Assembly: GCF_050948215.1 (NCBI RefSeq)
Contig: NC_135161.1
Coordinates: 5,837,911 to 5,901,910, forward strand
Length of the DNA stretch: 64,000 bases
Direction of reading: 5' to 3'
From: Halictus rubicundus
Lineage: Eukaryota; Arthropoda; Insecta; Hymenoptera; Halictidae
Below are positions 59,701-64,000 of the stretch, one piece after another. The notes beneath the pieces are model-generated. The model ran no database searches and was not told where the DNA came from. It saw only the letters and a program-made list of their open reading frames with translations. A program made the position numbers and the translations under genes. Positions within the stretch are counted from its first letter, which is position 1. The number at the start of each line of letters is the position of its first letter.

Positions 59701-61845
59701 GCAGTGAATTGTAAAAGCCCCTAACTCGCCGCAGATTCGAATCGAAACTATGCGTGGATCGAATAAGAGTCGCGGCGTTGCGACGACGTCGCGGCTTCCG
59801 TGCGGCTAATGCAATATAATTTTCATACGGGCCGGTATACTAGTTTTCCTATACCACTTTCCCTTCGCCTGGTCGGTCGCGGCCGAATTACTGCAATTAC
59901 TTCGTGAAATGCTCGCGGTTACCGCAATAGAAGCAGCACGATTAACGAGAGTTACGTGAAACTCTTCCCACTTTCATTTGGCCGGCCAGAGAAACACGCT
60001 TGTCTGCTAAAGTTCATTGAAAGTTTCCCGTGGCTGGTCGTTTTACTACTAGAAGACGACGACGACGACGACGACGAAGACAACTCTGCTCCGGGAAGAA
60101 AGTTTCAGAGAACCTCTCGCCTTTCGCCTTCGCGATTTCGAAAACGTTGCCGCACGACTGCTTTGCTTGTTTATACTGTCAGCGATAAAACGTTCTTGAC
60201 CGAGTTCACTGCGCAACAAAACTGCGAAAATTTGCGGGAAACAAAAATTGCAATTCATAACTTGTAGTTCAATGTCACAGTCTCGATGATTTCCTAACAC
60301 GCGTTGCCGGAGGCTTTCTTATTATTAGACTGCGGATTTTATGCGTTTATGACAAAAATGTGTAAGTGCAATTCAAAACAGTGAAAAAGTTAAAAGAGTT
60401 GATACACTATTTTTAACATATAAGAATGATTAATGACCAAAATAAATTTTCCCTTAGCCTCCCACAGATTGCAATTGACGTATAAAGGTTTTATTTTGCA
60501 CGAAGATCCGCAGTCTACTTGTTGTACACGTTTCGTATACAAAACGTTCAGCCGACATGGTTCGAAACGCATGCGATCAACACCGATGTTCCTATTCGTC
60601 CACTAGGACAAGCGAAACGTTTCTCTTGCATGATAAAACGTGCGTGGAGAACCAAAAAGAAACCCAAAGGAACCGGTGACACAGCGGTAATAGCACGAGA
60701 ACTAGTCGAATAAGAAATGCTGCTTCGCGAAGGGTTAAGACACGGACTTATTAGGCCAATAAAGATTATTACCGATACCGAAATAAATACTGTGTTCGGA
60801 CACAACGAGTCCCTGGGTTAAGATGTAAGTGGATCAGTCTGGCAGACTCACCGTAGACGGGTCCGATGACGACCATGACGACCACCATGAGCACGAGCAC
60901 CCTCTTCTGTCTGTTGTGATTGCCCTTCTTGAACGCGACCTTGAACGTCTCCTCGATGTGCTTGAACGCGAAGAACTCGAGTATCGATTTGCAAACGGAG
61001 AATCTCTTCTGATCGTCGGTCTTCTCCTGTTTCAGGTGTAGCTTGGCGGGCTCCTTGATGACGACCAGCCCGTAAATGAAGCTGAGCACGTAGCAGACGG
61101 TGGAGATGCCGAACACGCCGTAGAACCCGAGCTTCATGTAGAGGATCCCGCTGAGAGCCATGCCGATCGGTATCCCGAGCGAGATGAACACGTTCGCGGC
61201 GCCGATCCTCAGGGTTCTGGACTCGACGGTGGTGATGTCCGCGATGTAGCTGAACACGCCCATGAACATGGTGAACCATCCGCCGGTGAGGGCCGGCCAT
61301 AATGCCTCGAACACGCCGGTCGCCTCCATCGGCACCTCGTAGAAGAAGTACGTGCAGAGAAGCATGCTGACGCTGCTGAGGAACTCGCCGACGATCGGCA
61401 GCAGCATGCACGGCTTCCTGAGGCCGGTCCGGTCGCTCCACGCGCCCATGAACAGGATCAGGATGGTCGGCAGGCCGCTGGTCAGTGCCATCTTCCAGGT
61501 CTGCATACCGGCGACCAACTGTTGCACCGCTGTCTCCTCCGCCTCGTAGCCGGTCGTGTTCCTGTTCGCCAGGGCGGTGCACACCTCGTCCGAATACCTC
61601 AGGTTCACTCTGCACGCCTTCTCCAGGCTGAGGTTCTGCGTGGCCAGGGACGCCAGCATGCACGGGATCACGTAGCAGGCCATCACCGGCTCCACCGTGA
61701 TGTTGCTGGTGAAGTAGGACCACTTCTGTTTCACCGTCAACGACTTCCACACCACCACCGACTGTTCCGTCGTCGACGTCGCCGTCACCAGATCCTCTTT
61801 CTTCTTCCCGACCATTTGATTGTTCACCGCCTGCTGGTCCGCCAT
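45855..61845 (-). CDS. SLC46-family major facilitator transporter (proton-coupled folate transporter-like)
   Basis: Six exons, ATG 61845 to TAA 45855: 61845-60852, 51018-50917, 48034-47897, 47829-47746, 46312-46156, 46044-45855. Total 1,665 nt, 554 residues; every junction is GT-AG with matching phase. Exon 1 holds the N-terminal half: cytoplasmic start, TM1 (EPVMACYVIPCMLAS, 52-66), a loop with NTT glycosylation site (95), the MFS signature GAWSDRTGLRK (134-144), SYIADITTVESRTLRIG (199-215, an SLC46 hallmark), then helices up to the central loop (265-312). Later exons give RYRYHWNEVKFSMFTT, the remaining helices (AVSVGVFSHI, FIVGACMTMPAVFAFLWLY) and a charged cytoplasmic tail. SLC46 proteins move folates or related anions, often with protons; substrate here cannot be read from sequence. 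The start AAAGGATGG is a good Kozak context. Intron 1 is 9.8 kb and intron 2 2.9 kb, both repeat-rich. Confidence 0.92.
46775..47140. repeat. Degenerate tandem repeat in SLC46 intron
   Basis: GCGATTTCGCACAAGATAAT and related phrases (CTGTCTCCTGAGAT, TAATTCTTTAATAGCG) recur three to four times with a period of roughly 80-95 bp, diverging toward the right. Lies in the intron between exons 4 and 5. Confidence 0.6.
47181..47340. mobile_element. MITE family D, copy 5
   Basis: 160 bp, TA on both sides. Left CAGTGATTTCTCTATG, right CATATGTCGAGAATTCACTG. Core GCGGAATTATCCCCACG. Intronic. Confidence 0.85.
47664..47713. repeat. (GA)n microsatellite in intron
   Basis: About 50 bp of GA dinucleotides. 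On the transcribed strand it is a (CT)n run starting about 30 nt after the exon 4 donor of the transporter gene. Confidence 0.9.
48047..49030 (+). repeat. Two direct copies of repeat family G in SLC46 intron 2
   Basis: Units begin at about 48047 and 48535. Both contain TCATCGCATTCTT or close variants, CATTCTCGGACRCGAT, GAATGCGAGTTTTAATGCG, GATAAGGTAGAGTGACCA and GCGAAAAATGGTTTCAC. A third copy is inverted at 24583-25067. The second unit ends with GATGCGCATGCCGTGGAATC. Confidence 0.8.
49106..49926 (+). mobile_element. Defective mariner element
   Basis: TA-flanked, 821 bp. Left terminus AGACCCCGGTCTGACACA and right terminus GTTAGACCGGAGACT are inverted repeats. It carries a broken transposase (49270-49912). 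Full-length mariners are near 1.3 kb, so about a third is missing. It lies in intron 2 of the transporter gene, immediately after the second family G unit. Confidence 0.88.
49270..49912 (+). pseudogene. Mariner transposase, frameshifted and internally deleted
   Basis: ATG at 49270 opens MDRKEFRVLIKHCFLMGKNT, then KSTIIDWYAEFKRGRTSTDD and ERSGRPK, the HTH part of mariner transposase. The frame shifts near 49500; the second frame gives ENLGMRKLLSKWVPRLLTPD, RYVTMDETWIHHYTPESKR (first catalytic Asp) and SAGKIMASVFWDAYGILFID (second Asp). Then the sequence jumps to a C-terminal TLEGE-like segment, so the third catalytic Asp region is deleted. A linker segment between the two HTH motifs is also missing. 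It cannot make active enzyme. Confidence 0.88.
49927..52314. other. Intronic DNA around SLC46 exon 2, no further feature
   Basis: Apart from exon 2 (50917-51018) this is unique, CpG-containing sequence with chance ORFs. A run of GAT/GAG repeats near 50290-50320 is minor. Confidence 0.4.
52430..53017. repeat. 202-bp tandem repeat, about 2.9 units, inside family L
   Basis: GGAAGGACATATTTTTAA occurs at 52595, 52797 and 52999, exactly 202 bp apart. Units 2 and 3 are almost identical. Each unit equals one arm of the surrounding element. Confidence 0.92.
53013..53247. mobile_element. MITE family C, copy 2
   Basis: 235 bp with TTAA at 53013-53016 and 53244-53247. Left CCTTAACACTCGAATGG, right GCTTCGAGTGTAAATGG. 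The flanking sequence (ACATATTTTTAA...TTAATGCGTGATTTCG) equals the uninterrupted tandem unit 202 bp upstream, so the insertion site is proven within the window. Confidence 0.9.
53813..56497. other. Intronic DNA with a (CT)n run, otherwise featureless
   Basis: Part of SLC46 intron 1. A (CT)n run is at 55448-55475. AT-rich sequence at 53.8-54.6 kb may be old transposon remains but matches nothing else in the window. Chance ORFs only. Confidence 0.4.
56498..56653. mobile_element. MITE family D, copy 6
   Basis: 156 bp, TA-flanked. Left CAGTCTTCTCTCGATATATG, right CATATATCGAGAAAACACTG. Core GAACTATCCCCACTACCG. Confidence 0.85.
56682..56818. mobile_element. MITE family D, copy 7
   Basis: 137 bp, only 28 bp after copy 6. 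Left CAGTCTTTACTCTATATTTG, right CATATATCGCGCAAACACTG, followed by TA. Shortened core (AACTATCCCCACTGAG). Confidence 0.8.
56862..57079. mobile_element. MITE family B, copy 3
   Basis: TTAGCACTAAACCTACCACG at the left (TTAA decayed to TTAG), TTGGTAGGTTTAGTGTTAA at the right. Stem-loop CGGTCGAAATGACCG. Confidence 0.85.
57194..57408. mobile_element. MITE family B, copy 4
   Basis: TTAACACTAAACCTACCACG to GCTTGGTAGGTTTAGTGTTAA-type end, TTAA on both sides. Together with about 50 bp to its right it duplicates copy 3 and that copy's right flank. Confidence 0.88.
57461..58571. other. Intronic unique sequence
   Basis: Nothing beyond chance ORFs and a T-run near 58098. Confidence 0.4.
58572..59400. 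repeat. 171-bp tandem repeat, five copies, in SLC46 intron 1
   Basis: AGCATGATCC occurs at 58666, 58838, 59009, 59140 and 59311, spacing 172, 171, 131 and 171; the fourth interval lost about 40 bp. Shared phrases: GAGCGACAACGTTGCGTCTT, TTCAATTGCAATTTTCAATT, GCTGAAACGCATYGGCRGAG. No frame is kept across units. Confidence 0.92.
59454..59657. mobile_element. MITE family B, copy 5
   Basis: TTAAACACTAAACCTACCAC to GCTTGGTAGGTTTACTGTTAA-type end; TTAA on both sides. Inner ATCAAAATGACCGG matches the family stem-loop region. Confidence 0.85.
60054..60076. repeat. (GAC)n microsatellite
   Basis: About eight GAC units within SLC46 intron 1. Confidence 0.9.
60328..60515. mobile_element. MITE family E
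   Basis: 188 bp, TA-flanked. Left GACTGCGGATTTTATGCG, right GCACGAAGATCCGCAGTC. Another good copy is at 62728-62895. Confidence 0.78.
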
Positions 61846-64000
61846 CCTTTGCTATCTCTTCTATTCTCTTTGATAATATCGTGTATGTCGATTGCTTCTC
61901 GCGCTGATTCTGTGTTTGTAGATGAACACCCGTGTCACTGGGACATCGGTGCGTGGGATCTCTTCCTCTTCGACAGTCGTGCGGGCTCACTCATTCGACT
62001 CATGCGGACTTTAGTTTCTACTCCGGTGATCAGAGGTTCGTTCTTCTGATTGAACTGGTGGGTTGCTGCTCTTCGGGTTTTGCGATCTCTGCAGTTTGCC
62101 GGAGCGTGGAACCAAGCGGTTCCGTTTCAGCCGGTCCGCGGGAGAGACCGTCTGACTGTCTACTCCTGGCTAATGCACCATTGTGCATTACGAGACGCGT
62201 GTCGCCTCCTTCCCTTCCCTTCCTCTTCCTCTTCCTCGCCACCTCCAGGCCTCTGACAGAGCCTCATGCCCTCCTCCGCCATACTCGCTCCCTGTGCTAC
62301 CACTGCTACCGTGCTCGATATGGCCCCTCTCATCTCGTCCCCTGTGGTCTAGGGGCCCTCTCCACGTGCTTGGTACCCTCGTACGTCGGGTACAACCACC
62401 CAGAAGAGACCACTCGGACGAGAAACATCGCCGAATCGCTCGACGACGCGTCACCACGTGTCCAACCACGAGCCCTGACAGCTTCCGATTCCGCTCTGTT
62501 CGCCGGGACGCTTTTCGGGTCAAGGTCAACCTGCGCGCACCGTGCTCGCACCGAGGCTCGAGAATCGAGGACCAAGGATCAAGGATCAAGGATTAAGAAT
62601 CGCTCTACGACCGCTATTCGGAAACTACATTATTCGAAATATCATTTCAAACGTTACTTTATTTTTTATAATTACTTCTATGCCTGTGATCATTTTTCAA
62701 GTAACATTACTTGAAATGTCATTTCTAGACCGCGGATCTTTATGCAAAAGAAAAATTGTCTTTATTGGTTACAACACAATGGGGTTACATAAAAATTGAT
62801 TTCTTCTTTCAATCATTTTAATACGTTGGAAATAATGATCCGAGGTTCTTTCTGTTTTCTTCTATTTTCGCCATGAATGCATAAGATCCGCAGTCTGATT
62901 ACTTAAAATAACACGTTAATTTATTTTATAATTATTTTCAGAAACTACATCGTGTGACCTGATTACCAGGATTGAGTCCGTGTCACACCGACAGCCCTGG
63001 TCGCAAATTATTCTCAAAACGATGTGTTTCGTCAAATCTGAAATTTGCATTGTTGTGCAAGTACGCCTCTTACGTCGAGGCCAGTTTAGAAACAGCGGTC
63101 GCGTAACACGGACGACAATGCGCGGCAGAACGTTGTTACGAGGAACCTTCGAACCTCGCAGAAATTTCTGAATCGATGGTCCAGCTTCGCCGCGTCCTTC
63201 GCGAGGATGTTAGGGTAACTTGGGGACAAGGAGGAGGTGCGTGGATCGAGACCTGTACGGTTGCCGTGTAGTAAACACGGAGCACCGTTGAAACGGTGAC
63301 AGAGGCGGCTGGTAGGCCAGAGGCTATCGGAGGTGCCGCGTTAAATGTGGCAATTTGTTGATAAAATAATCACAACGGCCGTCGTCTTGTCTTCTACGGT
63401 CCGGGAGCCTATTTCAGGCAGGGCCGCCGCAGCTAAGCTGCTAGAACTCTAAGCGCCTAGGCGAACGCCGCGCCGTGTCGAAGATATTCTCGTCGTACGG
63501 CTGCGATCTCTTTGCTTGCCGGACCTTTCTAGCCTGGCACCGTCACACACGTGTGCTGTCGACCAATTGCGACGAACTACCAATTGCCATCGGCTCGCAT
63601 CATCGTCAATGACCGAGTATTTTTTAATCTGATCTGGACCATCCGGTTAAATATTATTCTTCAAAACTCGCACCTGATCGCCGTCTCTTCGGCATCCGAC
63701 GCGGCCTCGAGCAGGGGAAACGATATTTCGTAAGGGGTTAGAGCATCCTAGGCAAGACGGCGCGCGATCTAGGGGATTACTATGGATCGCCGGCGTCGAA
63801 TCCGTGGCGGTCGATTACGGCCCTGACTCTCGAGTTGATCGTATGACGTCGTCAAGTGAGTAATGCTCGCAATTCGAGTGTCGCTGTAAAATATTCGACC
63901 CGGAGCCGCGGCAGACCCGTTGTTTTGATGTTTCCCTCAAGCATCCGCTCGATCTCCGACTCGGAACACACCGGTTCGAGCATGACACGCTGCTATAATC
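61846..64000. promoter_or_regulatory. Upstream region of the SLC46-like gene; no further gene recognised
   Basis: The 5' UTR and promoter of the transporter should lie just right of 61845, but I see no clear TATA or initiator. Overlapping ORFs at 61.9-62.7 kb read through CpG-rich and TCTTCC-repeat sequence and look random. Short GAGGATCAAGGATCAAGGAT-like repeats lie near 62560-62600. A family E MITE is at 62728-62895. From 62.9 to 64.0 kb I see nothing that I can name. Confidence 0.35.
62728..62895. mobile_element. MITE family E
   Basis: 168 bp, preceded by TA. Left GACCGCGGATCTTTATGC, right GCATAAGATCCGCAGTC. No ORF. Confidence 0.75.

Noticed and set aside
60848..61990. 380-codon ORF in another frame of SLC46 exon 1
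   Set aside because: It is a shadow of the GC-rich transporter exon, giving Arg/His/Gly-rich nonsense; the other frame has the MFS helices.
61932..62714. 260-codon ORF right of the transporter gene, with overlapping ORFs in other frames
   Set aside because: No recognisable domain, several equally long frames overlap, and it runs into AT-rich non-coding sequence.
1..64000. tRNA, rRNA, snRNA genes
   Set aside because: I looked for T-loop (GGTTCGAATCC-like) and other conserved boxes and found no convincing set in the right order. A covariance-model search would be decisive.

Overview
The window is nuclear DNA from an insect, most likely a hymenopteran (bee, wasp or ant). Protein-coding exons are small and split by spliceosomal introns, and the three complete genes have clear animal homologues. 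The intergenic DNA is AT-rich but full of CpG, GA/CT microsatellites, degenerate Tc1/mariner copies and short non-autonomous DNA transposons with TTAA or TA target sites. I see no bacterial, viral or CRISPR features, and no rRNA or tRNA gene.

Layout. (1) 123-1548 (+): the last five exons of a type II activin/BMP receptor kinase (punt/ACVR2); its extracellular and membrane part lies left of the window. (2) 1549-7225: a 5.7 kb interval between convergent stop codons, probably mostly 3' UTR. (3) 7226-13423 (-): an 11-exon RUN + SH3 adaptor gene of the RUSC (iporin/NESCA) type, about 1,589 residues. (4) 13.4-32 kb: gene-poor DNA with a likely RUSC promoter, fold-back elements, a 193-bp tandem array, many MITEs and a duplicated CCAAT-box cassette. 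(5) 32142-36748 (-): a 12-exon, catalytically dead angiotensin-converting-enzyme relative (Ance-3-like) with signal peptide and C-terminal membrane anchor. (6) 36.7-45.8 kb: more nested MITEs and a second set of tandem repeats. (7) 45855-61845 (-): a 6-exon SLC46 / proton-coupled-folate-transporter-like MFS gene whose 16 kb span is mostly repeat-filled introns. (8) 61.8-64 kb: its upstream region, with no gene that I recognise.

I reconstructed the exon chains by hand from splice sites and reading phase. All three complete models close in frame from ATG to stop, which is the main support for the boundaries. The genes have no obvious common pathway: BMP/activin signalling, trafficking/signalling adaptor, non-enzymatic ACE-fold membrane protein, solute transporter.

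The most unusual content is the transposon layer. At least five short TTAA-flanked (piggyBac-type) MITE families (called A, B, C, H and I here) have different terminal repeats but share one plan: a small stem-loop about 15-30 bp inside one end, with a covarying base pair in family C. Families A and H are nested reciprocally, A in H at 25.6 kb and H in A at 38.3 kb, so each locus gives the empty site of the other. A family A relic also fills most of a RUSC intron and supplies a candidate splice acceptor. Family letters are local labels, not database names.
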